The position numbers were made by a program, and so were the translations under genes. A DNA stretch of 28,603 bases from a virus, in the IMG/VR virus record IMGVR_UViG_3300033571_002325, positions 1 to 28,603 of that record; one strand, 5' to 3'. The notes beneath the pieces are model-generated. The model was not told the origin of the DNA, ran no database searches, and was given only the letters and a program-made list of their open reading frames with translations. Of this stretch, positions 16,189-25,064 are shown in pieces (within the stretch, counting starts at the first letter, position 1; each line of letters starts with the position of its first letter).

Positions 16189-19100
16189 TTAATCCCCGGA
16201 GCGCTCTCCGCCGATAATATTCAAATCTTCACGCAAACGTTTTAACTCAGGAAGATGCCCGGCCCCTGCTACATAAACCCCAGAAGGAGCATTCAGCAGG
16301 AATTGGTTTCTGGAATCCTCTGTTTTCTTGGCAAGTTTACCAAGTTTATTGGGATATTCCAACCAATTTTCAGGCCAAGTCAGACTCTCGCCGGTCTTAA
16401 AGAACTTTTTCAGATTTTCTTTGGTCGCCGGAAGTTGAGACATTTTTAAAAGGTCAACGTCATTTTCACTGCCAGCTTGAAGGAAATCCCTCAAAGCTTT
16501 TTCATCATACCGGCGATCTTTGAAGTATTTCATCTTATCCTGATTGGAAATCAGGCTGGACATAATCGTCTTTTCTGGAGAGACGAAAGTTTCGTGAGGT
16601 TTATTGACGTCAACATTTGAGAACATTGGCGTCAAATACTCAATCGGATACCCCTTGACACTTTTGGCATGGAGATCATCCCAAGATCCATTGTATTTGG
16701 GCAAAAAATCCTTGTTCTGATCAATATCCCCGCCTGTTCCCTCATAATAAGCGCCGTGCTTATTGGCGATATCTTGGATTTTTTGCTTCAAATCATCAGA
16801 AAGCTCGGCCTTTTGGCCATGCGGAGAGCCGATTATGACTTTTTCGTCACCAATAAAAGTCACGCCATATGGGGCAGAGCCTCCTTCAGCGTAACCCTTT
16901 CTTTCTGGCCAATCTTGATCCGGAGACCATTCAGGATATTTATCTTTCCCAAGCTCAAAGAACGGTGATTTGCCTTCACTTGTTCTGCGCTTCGCGGCTT
17001 CATAAGCACGCTGATCAACGTCTTTTGAAGGAGGCGCTTCAAGCCTTTCTGCCATCATGACGTTAGCTAAGTCATCTTTATCAATTCCTTCATAAATTGA
17101 AGGATAAGAAATGTCGCGCTCAGCCGAATATTCGCTGACAATATGATCACCTTGAGACAAAGGACCACGGAAACCGATGCCTTTCGACTCTGGAGAGTCT
17201 AATTCGCCGGTTTTTTCGTTGTAGCGTTGACCATATGGCAAGCGCATCGGCAATTCTTCGCTCTTTGGATGCGAAATTACGCTCGGCGCGACGTCAAAAT
17301 CGAATAATTTCTCGAAAATCGTCGGACCACGGCCATTTTGGCGCGCTTTTCCCTCATCCTTCGCCAAAATAGCGCCCGCCGCCACTGCCGGAACTTCAGA
17401 TCCAGCAATTTTCCATAAAGTTCCCGGAACACCAGTGTAATTGGCAGGATTAGAAGGATCTTGCTGTATAAATTTGGCAGCTTCATAAGCATCTAAAGCT
17501 CTTCCTATCGGCGTCGTCTCAGGCGTTGCATACAACGGCAACGTCTTCTGCCCATAAGCCAGCTTCAAAGCCTTTTCAATCGCCGGATGATACTGGTAAG
17601 GCACCGAAAATAGCTCTTTTTTGCCGCCCAAAAGCGGAGCATCAAGAACCACGGGCCGACGTGGAGCTTCCGGCTCTTCCGAACCAATAAATTCATGCGC
17701 ATGACGCGCCATTTGATAACGACGGATCTCCGGATCGTCGCTCAATTCCTCCGCAGGAGGCATAATCTTCAATCCGTGAACAGGTTCCTGCGTCTTGCGA
17801 TTAATTTTGAAGGAGCTACCGCCATCGGCGCGGGTCAAACGCTCGGCAATCGGCAATCCGCGCTTTGTGATCTCGTTTAATTTGTCGGAAACTGCGCCGC
17901 CGCGTTTGTAGCCGTAGAAAAAGTAGCCTTGGTCCTTCAACCTTTGCTTATATTTCTCGCGCATGGACGGCGTAATATGAGCCCAATAACCCTCGACATC
18001 GCCTTCATGGCGTCCTTTTGGTAAAACACCAGCATAAACATTGGGTTTTTCGCCAAAATAATGCTGAATAATTCTCTTTAATTTTGCGGGCTTCTTTTCT
18101 TCATACAGAGACCGATAGCCTTCGGCACCAAGCATAAAATTCTTAGATTGAATTTTGCCTTCCATCTCATCTTCAATCTGTTTGGCCATTTTTGACCCAA
18201 CAATTGAAGACAGTGGTTTGTCTCTGAAACGACTGACGGAAGAATCAACGACCATGAGCTGCGTTTTGCCGTTCTTTGTGACCGGCTGAACGTTTAAATG
18301 TTCTTCGGAATTGGAATTAACAGGTTTGACGTAGACTGTTTTTTCGTTCCCGCCTTCATCTAAAATAATTTTAGGTTCGTCATATCCTTTGTCTACTATT
18401 TGATTGTAATAATCTTGGGCATCTTTTTTATTATTAAAAGTTTCAGTCGAGCGATAACCGTCATTATCAATAAAACTGACTTCATGTTTTGATGGAATTT
18501 CCCAGCGAATATGATCAACCGCCTGTCTAAAGGAATCTGTATATCGACGCGCATGTTCCTGACTGCCGGGAATAAAAACGCGGTCATAATCGCCTTCAAG
18601 AGCCTCTTGAAGCATGCGCTTAACGCCAAGATCAATATGTGCGTCATCGCCAACATAAGGAACAGTTGACACCATCCCACGCTGCTCGGGAATTGCTTCT
18701 ATTTTGCTCTGCAATTCTTCAATACCCGCATGATGAGCAGCATTCATCTCATCATATTTTTTATTATAAATAGTCTTTAATTCTTTTAGCTCAGGCTCAA
18801 TCTTAGAAAAGATTGGGCTATACGCTCGGTTGAACTCATCCGTATCGCTTTTAAGCTGTTTTGATTTATTAAATTTTTCCCACAGAGGCCCAACCTCTGG
18901 CTTGATTTTATCGAAAATTTTGGCTTCTTCTGCTTCCTTCCAGTCACGAAGAGCATCGGCAGCTTTTCTGCCGCTTTCAACATGCTCATCAAGCTGACTC
19001 AAAAGATTACGACGCTGACGATCAATGATCGGATCAACGCCACCATGCTTGCGGATTTCAGACGCCCAATCAGACTGCTGCTCTTCATCTGACAGGACTT

Positions 19101-21603
19101 TTAATTTCTGTCCGGTTTCAGGATCGGTGATTTCACGATCCTTGAAGCGCGATTGCGTTATCGGATTTCTGACACCGGGGCTGTGGGGCTCATGCTCAAA
19201 AGATGCGCCTCCATAAACGGGAGCATCTTTAGCACGCAAAGCTTGAGATTGAGCTTCATACTCAGCATGAAGAGCAGGACGTTCATTTCGCGCCATCTCA
19301 CGATATTTATTTTCTTCTTCAATAATCTGCCAAGGTTTCTGAGACGCCTCAAGCCATTCAAATGACAAACCTAAAGCGTTGGCCATTTTCTCCGGATTCT
19401 TTTTAGCCTCTTCGTCTACAATCTTTTTAAACAAATTATCGCGCTTTTGGGTCATTACATCTAAAGGAGTATCGACACCCGGCTGAATTCCATCCTTTCT
19501 AGATTTTTCCCAAGACTCCATTAATTCTGGATCATCATACATTTGCTGAAGACGTTCCGCCTTCATTTTTTCTAAAAATTCGTTGACACTAGCCTCATGC
19601 TCAGAGTCCATGTTCCAAACATGCTCTTGCTGTGCTTCAATTTTAGCATTTAAATCAGCAAGTTTCGTATCATATTCATTCTGAAGCGACGGATGAATGC
19701 CTTGAACATCATTTTGATGTGGAAGCCTTAACGTAGAAATGCGATAATTTTCTCCGCCCGGAGTGGAGTAGCTTTCATAATTTGCTGGATTTAATTCGCC
19801 AGACTTACGAGCCGCTTCGTATGCATCATTATAAGCGGCGTCCGCCTCTCTTGTTTTGTTGTTTGCGTCAACAAATTCGTCCATAAATTTATGAAGAAAC
19901 TGCGGTGTTTCATTGTAAATATTTTTGGCTCTGTCGCCACCCGCATATAAAGCATTAACAACTCTTGAAGAATGCAAATTAGGATCTTTGTTTAAATCGC
20001 TATTTACAAAACGATCAACCATAGTCAAAAGATTTGCATGGGCGTTAGATGCGTTGTCCGAAGCAACGTATGTCGCTTCTTCTAAATCTTTAATTTCTTT
20101 TGGAACATACCCAAATTTAACGCGAGACACCTGCGGAAACGCGCGCTTGAATTTATCGGCAATCTCTTCTCTCGTCACAACCTGCTCAGGGGCATAATCA
20201 AAGTCAGCCCACTTCATTTCTTCAGGTTTAACAGCGCCAAGTTTTTGATCAACAAGCTTAGCCTGCATGTTCGCCCAAGTATCGCTCTCCGGCAAAAATG
20301 TATGAGCCGCTTCATATCCACGAGAGGCCATGCCAATCGGATTTAAATGAGGTTTAAAATCCGGCAACGGATTAATAACTTCATTCGGCTTAGGAACTTC
20401 CGTCGCCGCCGGACGCATGGCGTCGTATTTAGGCTTCTCTTCAATATTCCACTGATGATGAGGACTATTATACTGGTCGCGCTTGCCGCCGCCCTTGGCC
20501 CAATCTTCAACCATCGCAGCCAAAGACTGCTTTTTAGTCAACTGCGGAGCAGCCTCGACAGCCGCCTCAACCACGGGCGCAGCTTCACGAGCCGCCGTAG
20601 CAGCCTCACCCGCAACCTTCGCAGCCGGAGCAATCGACGCAGCAAACTTAAGAGCCAAAGGCAATTTAAGCGCAGCGCCAGCAGCAGGGCCAACAAACGG
20701 AATGGCATAAGCAACATCACCAGCAGCGCCCAAAGTTTTTAGCGCAGCAGAGCCATAATGCTTGTTCTTAATGTCCTCCTTCACCGAAGGTTCAAATCCA
20801 CCTTCAGCAGTCGGAAACTTACCAGCAGCAGTCACCAATCCAGAGCCGGGCGCAAAACCAGCCCCCATCAAACCCGCGCGCTTTCCCGTCAATATTCCAG
20901 CTTCAGGATCATACTGCTTCGCAGATCCTTCCAACTCTTTCTTGATAAAGTCTTCCTGCGATTCCTCTTCAGGAACACCCTCAACAGACCCATCCGTCGC
21001 ATAACCGCCTCTGTTAAATTGCATGCGGCTGGGAACAGTCTCAAAGTCAGGATCTTCAACGCCAACAGTGCTTCCGGGCTCAGCGCGGTCTGCAAAAATC
21101 TGCGCCTGCTCTTCCTCATTCCCCGGACTAACAATCGCAGCGTCCTGCTCAACGCCATCACCATTGCGAGAAACAACGGCATTTGGGCGAACGCCCTGAG
21201 CAAAAGACTGTTGCTGTGCTTCGCCTTTCGGCTGCACATAATCAAGAAGCTTATTCAACTCGCCATTACGAACCGCACTAACAACTTTATCCTGATCAAT
21301 CTTCTTAGGATTGAAAAAGATCTGCCCTTCCCTTGTTTGAACAACCTTCATCTTGGGAGGAACAACAACATTTGGAGAAGCATTAGAAACAAAAACAGCA
21401 GACCGTTTGCCTTGAACGAGCTGCTGTAATTGAAGACCCAAAGTCTCCGGACGTTCGGGAACCGTTTCAGGCTCTCCCGTCGTCAACGGAGTTTCAACCG
21501 AACCATCCGTGGCATATCCACGTCGAGCAATTGTCTGATGATAACGAATAGGTGTCTTAATTCGCTGCGCCAGATTTAATGCGTCTTTAATGGTCCGGTT
21601 CAT
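16189..21603 (-). CDS. Giant virion-associated protein with polyvalent-type domain
   Basis: 1804 aa, ATG with AGGA 8 nt upstream. The N-terminal helix IKDALNLA is followed by two GYATDGSVE tags (29-37 and 200-208). A hydrophobic Ala/Gly segment at about 285-330 (AGDVAYAIPFVGPAAG) could cross or enter a membrane. Long charged helices fill about 560-790. Residues about 795-1230 carry, in order, EEQQSDW (840-846), VKRMLQEALEGDYDRVFIPG with QEHARRY (994-1021), LSSIVGSKMAKQI (1131-1143), GAEGYRSLYEEK (1159-1170) and ITPSMREK (1210-1217). This series matches a domain known from very large phage and plasmid polyvalent proteins. Tags KRGGAV, RADGG and AEGG follow, then an unrecognised C-terminal domain with a KYFKDRRYDEKALRDFL segment. 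Ejection with DNA into the host is the likely role; the biochemical activity is unknown. Confidence 0.78.
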   Translation of the reverse strand: MNRTIKDALNLAQRIKTPIRYHQTIARRGYATDGSVETPLTTGEPETVPERPETLGLQLQQLVQGKRSAVFVSNASPNVVVPPKMKVVQTREGQIFFNPKKIDQDKVVSAVRNGELNKLLDYVQPKGEAQQQSFAQGVRPNAVVSRNGDGVEQDAAIVSPGNEEEQAQIFADRAEPGSTVGVEDPDFETVPSRMQFNRGGYATDGSVEGVPEEESQEDFIKKELEGSAKQYDPEAGILTGKRAGLMGAGFAPGSGLVTAAGKFPTAEGGFEPSVKEDIKNKHYGSAALKTLGAAGDVAYAIPFVGPAAGAALKLPLALKFAASIAPAAKVAGEAATAAREAAPVVEAAVEAAPQLTKKQSLAAMVEDWAKGGGKRDQYNSPHHQWNIEEKPKYDAMRPAATEVPKPNEVINPLPDFKPHLNPIGMASRGYEAAHTFLPESDTWANMQAKLVDQKLGAVKPEEMKWADFDYAPEQVVTREEIADKFKRAFPQVSRVKFGYVPKEIKDLEEATYVASDNASNAHANLLTMVDRFVNSDLNKDPNLHSSRVVNALYAGGDRAKNIYNETPQFLHKFMDEFVDANNKTREADAAYNDAYEAARKSGELNPANYESYSTPGGENYRISTLRLPHQNDVQGIHPSLQNEYDTKLADLNAKIEAQQEHVWNMDSEHEASVNEFLEKMKAERLQQMYDDPELMESWEKSRKDGIQPGVDTPLDVMTQKRDNLFKKIVDEEAKKNPEKMANALGLSFEWLEASQKPWQIIEEENKYREMARNERPALHAEYEAQSQALRAKDAPVYGGASFEHEPHSPGVRNPITQSRFKDREITDPETGQKLKVLSDEEQQSDWASEIRKHGGVDPIIDRQRRNLLSQLDEHVESGRKAADALRDWKEAEEAKIFDKIKPEVGPLWEKFNKSKQLKSDTDEFNRAYSPIFSKIEPELKELKTIYNKKYDEMNAAHHAGIEELQSKIEAIPEQRGMVSTVPYVGDDAHIDLGVKRMLQEALEGDYDRVFIPGSQEHARRYTDSFRQAVDHIRWEIPSKHEVSFIDNDGYRSTETFNNKKDAQDYYNQIVDKGYDEPKIILDEGGNEKTVYVKPVNSNSEEHLNVQPVTKNGKTQLMVVDSSVSRFRDKPLSSIVGSKMAKQIEDEMEGKIQSKNFMLGAEGYRSLYEEKKPAKLKRIIQHYFGEKPNVYAGVLPKGRHEGDVEGYWAHITPSMREKYKQRLKDQGYFFYGYKRGGAVSDKLNEITKRGLPIAERLTRADGGSSFKINRKTQEPVHGLKIMPPAEELSDDPEIRRYQMARHAHEFIGSEEPEAPRRPVVLDAPLLGGKKELFSVPYQYHPAIEKALKLAYGQKTLPLYATPETTPIGRALDAYEAAKFIQQDPSNPANYTGVPGTLWKIAGSEVPAVAAGAILAKDEGKARQNGRGPTIFEKLFDFDVAPSVISHPKSEELPMRLPYGQRYNEKTGELDSPESKGIGFRGPLSQGDHIVSEYSAERDISYPSIYEGIDKDDLANVMMAERLEAPPSKDVDQRAYEAAKRRTSEGKSPFFELGKDKYPEWSPDQDWPERKGYAEGGSAPYGVTFIGDEKVIIGSPHGQKAELSDDLKQKIQDIANKHGAYYEGTGGDIDQNKDFLPKYNGSWDDLHAKSVKGYPIEYLTPMFSNVDVNKPHETFVSPEKTIMSSLISNQDKMKYFKDRRYDEKALRDFLQAGSENDVDLLKMSQLPATKENLKKFFKTGESLTWPENWLEYPNKLGKLAKKTEDSRNQFLLNAPSGVYVAGAGHLPELKRLREDLNIIGGERSGD

Positions 21604-21617
21604 AATTTGTGTCCTGA

Positions 21618-22331
21618 TTAAAAGATGCCAAGGCGCGAAAGAATTGCCAAAGCGCTACGAAGATCAGGACCCTGCTGATACTGACCCTGACCGCCCTGCT
21701 GTTGACCGCCCTGCTGAGCCAAACGCATCGCGTCCATCACTTCAGGTGATTGATAGTTTCTACCAAAATCATCTGTCATCGGGGCCATGCGCCGCTGATA
21801 ATCCTGACCTTCAGCACTGTTCCTAAAGTTATCCATAAGCTGGCCACGATTAACGGCCCCAGAGCCAAGCTGACTGCGCCAGAAATCAGCGCCGCCCTGA
21901 TCAGCCTCGCGGCCAAGCTGCGTATGATAAAGCATCTGAAGATAGTCATCGTCAGACATATGATGCGCACCATTCCCGCCGCCCCAAACACCATTGGGAT
22001 TAATCTGCGGCATACCACCAACTTGCGGAGCGCCGCCTGACTGCGTCATGCCGCCGTAAGGATCAGAATAAGACGGCTCAGGACCACCCGCTTGTGGGTC
22101 AATCTGATTCCACCAAGATGTGCGGCGACTAGCATATGGATTGGGACCAAGGCCACCGCCCATGCCAAACAAACCACCAAAGCCCATGCCTCCATAATTT
22201 GGCGCAGGAGAATTCCCAGCCATCGGAGGAAGCTGTGTCGTCTGCGGCATATTAAACGGCGGAACATCACCCATGCCGCCAGCGCCCTGTCCACCACCAC
22301 TCTGAGCGGGGCCTGAAGATTTCGAACCCAT
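21618..22331 (-). CDS. Gly/Gln/Met-rich protein with one DUF4214-like repeat
   Basis: 237 aa, ATG with AGGAG 7 nt upstream. Residues 1-120 are low-complexity Gly/Pro/Met/Asn sequence (GGMGFGGLFGMGGG, GPEPSYSDPYGG). Residues about 128-178 form a DUF4214-like repeat: DDYLQMLYHTQLGREADQGGADFW, then LMDNFRNSAEGQDY. A Gln/Gly-rich run and a helical C-terminus LRSALAILSRLGIF complete it. The same repeat type is found in the 1109-aa protein, on the other side of the giant gene, which suggests the three products work together. It follows the portal by 41 nt. It is most likely a virion protein; the low-complexity part may be disordered. Confidence 0.72.
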   Translation of the reverse strand: MGSKSSGPAQSGGGQGAGGMGDVPPFNMPQTTQLPPMAGNSPAPNYGGMGFGGLFGMGGGLGPNPYASRRTSWWNQIDPQAGGPEPSYSDPYGGMTQSGGAPQVGGMPQINPNGVWGGGNGAHHMSDDDYLQMLYHTQLGREADQGGADFWRSQLGSGAVNRGQLMDNFRNSAEGQDYQRRMAPMTDDFGRNYQSPEVMDAMRLAQQGGQQQGGQGQYQQGPDLRSALAILSRLGIF

Positions 22332-22372
22332 TTTTAGCTCCTATTTCTTACGCGAAAGCGCGCTATCGGCAC

Positions 22373-24715
22373 TCATTCCAAGCCTTCAAATCCCGCAGCA
22401 TTCTGACGATCCGCCGCTTCGGCCTCTCTCATCTGCTGCGCGACTTCATGAAGTCTCTGAGCCGCCGCCTGCTGCTGACCATGCGCAAGCTCAAGATCCA
22501 TTTTCTCACGGGCATGAGATAAATCCAACCCCTTAACACGATCACTTTCCGCAAGATCTTCCTGCTTAAACCGCTCCTGCTGCGTCATCTTGTCCTTGTG
22601 AACAATCTGCGACTGCTGCAACTTCATGCCCTCAAGTTGCAACTTAGCATTGCGATCCTGCGCATGATTGATCGCATCAGTCTTCGCAATCTGACGCTTC
22701 GTAATAGCGTCAATGTTTTGCGTCTGAACCTGAGCCATCTTCGTCTGCGCTTCGACCTGAGCGTTCTGCGCCTTGACCTGCGTGTCCGCCATCTTCGCCT
22801 GAGCGCTCAACATCTTAGCCTGCGCATCAATCATGCGAGACTGATCAACTTGCGGCTGCGGAGGCGTCTTGTTAAACAGATCCGCCGCATCCTCAATGCC
22901 AATCATCGAAAGAATGCGCTCGTAAACCGCCTTCTGGTCAAAGGCCGAAGGGTTCTGCTGCGCAAGAGTGTAAATCGCAATCGCCTTCTGAATACGCATC
23001 GTCTGGCTAGACGTATTCGGATCAGCCTTTGGAACAATATCGCGATTGTCCAAAGCTTCCTGCAATCTCGCAGCATCGCTCTGGAAATTCGGGTTCTTGT
23101 TGCTGCGCCACAAAGCCTGCGGATCGCGACGGAACAACTCTTTCAACAATCCAAATTCTTTCTGCTGCGCAGTATGCATGCGCTTATGCACCGCATTAAG
23201 AACCTTGGTTGCTTGTTCAATCATCGCAATCGTTGTGCCGACCGGCGCATCTTGCCGACCTTCGCCAACAGCCGTCTCAGCCATCATGCCAAGACGCTGC
23301 GATGTCGCTTCGACGTTCTGAATGATCTGAACAAATCCGCCGCCAACATCACGATACGGCAACGGCATAAATGCCTGATTCAACGGAACGCCATCTACAT
23401 CCATCGGCGCGACCTGACCCGGCCCCACGCGTATGTTAGTCGTTTGCTGTTTTCCGGTAGATCTAGCCATAATGCCGCCCGGAAAATTAGCGAGCATGCC
23501 ATTGTCAAGAGCAATACGCCAAGCCGCTGTAAGAGCACGACTAGCGTTGCCAAGAATATGTAGTAGGCCAAGATTAACACCGGGAAAAGCGGGAACAAAC
23601 ACATACTCGACGAAGACTTCTTTGCGGACATAGGATTCGTCTCCTTCTTCCCACCACCGCCGGATTTCGAGTATCTGGCGGCTGTCCTTATCAAGCGTCA
23701 CCCGATAAGGTAGCGGGAGTCCTGTCGGCTCACCGTCTTCTTCGTGCTCAAAACCTTTGAGATCAATTTCGCAATAACATTCGTAAATCTCACGATCTGG
23801 ATCATCAATTCCGCCGATCTGCATGTTCGGCTGAATGCCAGAAATCTCATCCAGCTTTTTATCAACGCGGTTTAAGTCCGGCGTGTAAACGCCCGTCAAC
23901 GGGACATCGCGCCAAGCGCCAACAAGCTGCATCTGCTTAACAACGCTCGGACGCATCCGACTACGGTGCGTCACTCTTGCGCAAGTCTCCAAAGAGACCG
24001 CACCATCGCTCAGGATAATGTCCTTACGGTCAATCGTCTCCGAAACAGGGCGGCGCTTCAACGGATGGAAGTAAACCTTCTTATATGCCTCGCCCCCGTG
24101 ACCAAGGCTAAAGAACATGCGATCCGTGTCAGGGTAATACTCAGGAGCGCCAACCGTCAGGTAATGATTGAAATCATCCTCAAGCTGCTCAGCCTGCTCA
24201 TCAAGCTGCAACGTGCTGTCGCCCTCATTCGCAACCTTCACCGGCCCGTCCGCTGGAAGCATCTCACCACGGGCGTTAGCCTGAAATCGCAAAATTGACT
24301 CGAGCAGTAACGGATGACGGACAACGGAAATGCCCTCATCGTTCGGCTCAGAGCGCGGCTCTTCCAGCTTCACGCCCAACAGATCAATGCCTTTAACAAT
24401 GTCGCCAAGCCTCTGTTCTTGGCGCATCAGGTCATCAGTGATCAAGCGCATCAGATCATCGGCCAAGCCGCCAAGCGTTCCGCTGTCCACATGATCAGCC
24501 AGATTGGCGTCGTGATCTTTCGACTCCTCCGGCTGCGCCATGTTAAGCCCACCAAAATTGATGGAGATGCTGCCGTCCGGCAGATCAATGACAAGCGCAT
24601 CCTCTTTCTGCTTAACCTTGTCTAAGTCGCCAAGGTCCACGGTTTCAGAACCGGGCATCTCGGGCGCAGCTTCTTCGGGTTTCTGAAGGAATCGAAAATC
24701 ATCAGCCATGGTCAT
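22373..24715 (-). CDS. Portal protein
   Basis: 780 aa, starting at ATG 24715 inside the previous gene's stop (4-nt overlap, ATGA); a second ATG two codons later is also possible. The core fits a family of large podovirus-like portals. LDEQAEQLEDDFNHYLTV is followed by EYYPDTDRMFFSLGHGGEAYKKVYFHPLKRRPVSE and IILSDGAVSLETCARVTHRS. The C-terminal core has GQVAPMDVDGVPL, FVQIIQNVEATSQRLGMMAE, and GTTIAMIEQATKVLNAVHKRMH, the long helix that lines such channels. Residues about 624-772 are a long Gln/Ala/Lys coiled coil (AQAKMLSAQAKMADTQVKAQ), probably the barrel or a site for internal proteins. It forms the dodecameric ring at one head vertex through which DNA is packaged by the terminase. Confidence 0.88.
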   Translation of the reverse strand: MTMADDFRFLQKPEEAAPEMPGSETVDLGDLDKVKQKEDALVIDLPDGSISINFGGLNMAQPEESKDHDANLADHVDSGTLGGLADDLMRLITDDLMRQEQRLGDIVKGIDLLGVKLEEPRSEPNDEGISVVRHPLLLESILRFQANARGEMLPADGPVKVANEGDSTLQLDEQAEQLEDDFNHYLTVGAPEYYPDTDRMFFSLGHGGEAYKKVYFHPLKRRPVSETIDRKDIILSDGAVSLETCARVTHRSRMRPSVVKQMQLVGAWRDVPLTGVYTPDLNRVDKKLDEISGIQPNMQIGGIDDPDREIYECYCEIDLKGFEHEEDGEPTGLPLPYRVTLDKDSRQILEIRRWWEEGDESYVRKEVFVEYVFVPAFPGVNLGLLHILGNASRALTAAWRIALDNGMLANFPGGIMARSTGKQQTTNIRVGPGQVAPMDVDGVPLNQAFMPLPYRDVGGGFVQIIQNVEATSQRLGMMAETAVGEGRQDAPVGTTIAMIEQATKVLNAVHKRMHTAQQKEFGLLKELFRRDPQALWRSNKNPNFQSDAARLQEALDNRDIVPKADPNTSSQTMRIQKAIAIYTLAQQNPSAFDQKAVYERILSMIGIEDAADLFNKTPPQPQVDQSRMIDAQAKMLSAQAKMADTQVKAQNAQVEAQTKMAQVQTQNIDAITKRQIAKTDAINHAQDRNAKLQLEGMKLQQSQIVHKDKMTQQERFKQEDLAESDRVKGLDLSHAREKMDLELAHGQQQAAAQRLHEVAQQMREAEAADRQNAAGFEGLE

Positions 24716-24942
24716 TCGTCCATATAGATTTCATTTAGATCAACGTATTGATCAGTGCAGGATAATCGCAGAGTTGGCTCGTATAGGCGGAACGCCGTTC
24801 CCACGCCAGTCAATGCGTCGTAGATTGCTTTTAGCTCTGGGCCATAGGGGCCACGCGACCAATCAGCCGTTAGCACAAAATCATAAATCACCGCCGCCTC
24901 ACGGGGCGTCAGCTCTAAATAAATTGTCGGCTCTCTTTTCAT
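24712..24942 (-). CDS. Small acidic protein of unknown function
   Basis: 76 aa from the ATG at 24942, which has GGGAG about 7 nt upstream. The frame is open to a GTG at 25014, which would add a hydrophobic leader (MALFLLLLYGYF) but lacks a ribosome site. The product is MKREPTIYLELTPREAAVIYDFVL, then DWSRGPYGPELKAIYDAL and an acidic end. Similar short proteins with LT-x-x-EA and GPY-x-x-x-L-x-x-IY-x-AL patterns occur in other phages with no known role. Its stop overlaps the portal start by 4 nt, so it may couple portal translation. Its ribosome site lies in a small GC hairpin. Confidence 0.6.
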   Translation of the reverse strand: MKREPTIYLELTPREAAVIYDFVLTADWSRGPYGPELKAIYDALTGVGTAFRLYEPTLRLSCTDQYVDLNEIYMDE

Positions 24943-24944
24943 GT

Positions 24945-24957
24945 GGCGGCTCCCGCC
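24945..24957 (-). other. GC hairpin over a ribosome binding site
   Basis: On the minus strand GGCGG-GAG-CCGCC forms a tight 5-bp stem ending 2 nt before the ATG at 24942. It contains the only Shine-Dalgarno-like GGGAG. It would hide the site until melted, for example by ribosomes translating from upstream. Confidence 0.4.
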
Positions 24958-25022
24958 GTCATTTATCGTCGCGGCAGAAAAATAACCATACAATAAAAGC
25001 AGAAAAAGCGCCACCCGTTAGG

Positions 25023-25057
25023 GCGACCGACCATTGTATCAACTCTTGGTCGGTCGC
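25023..25057 (-). other. Perfect 11-bp stem-loop between small genes
   Basis: GCGACCGACCA and TGGTCGGTCGC flank a 13-nt loop, starting 7 nt after the stop at 25065. The next bases on the minus strand are CCTAACGGG, with TTTTT only after a further 7 nt. It is a strong RNA structure but not a standard terminator. Confidence 0.6.
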
Positions 25058-25064
25058 GTTCACT

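Noticed and set aside
22598-23563. Plus-strand open frame of 321 codons opposite the portal gene
   Set aside because: Leu/Arg-rich shadow frame produced by the codon bias of the portal's C-terminal coiled coil; no recognisable motif.
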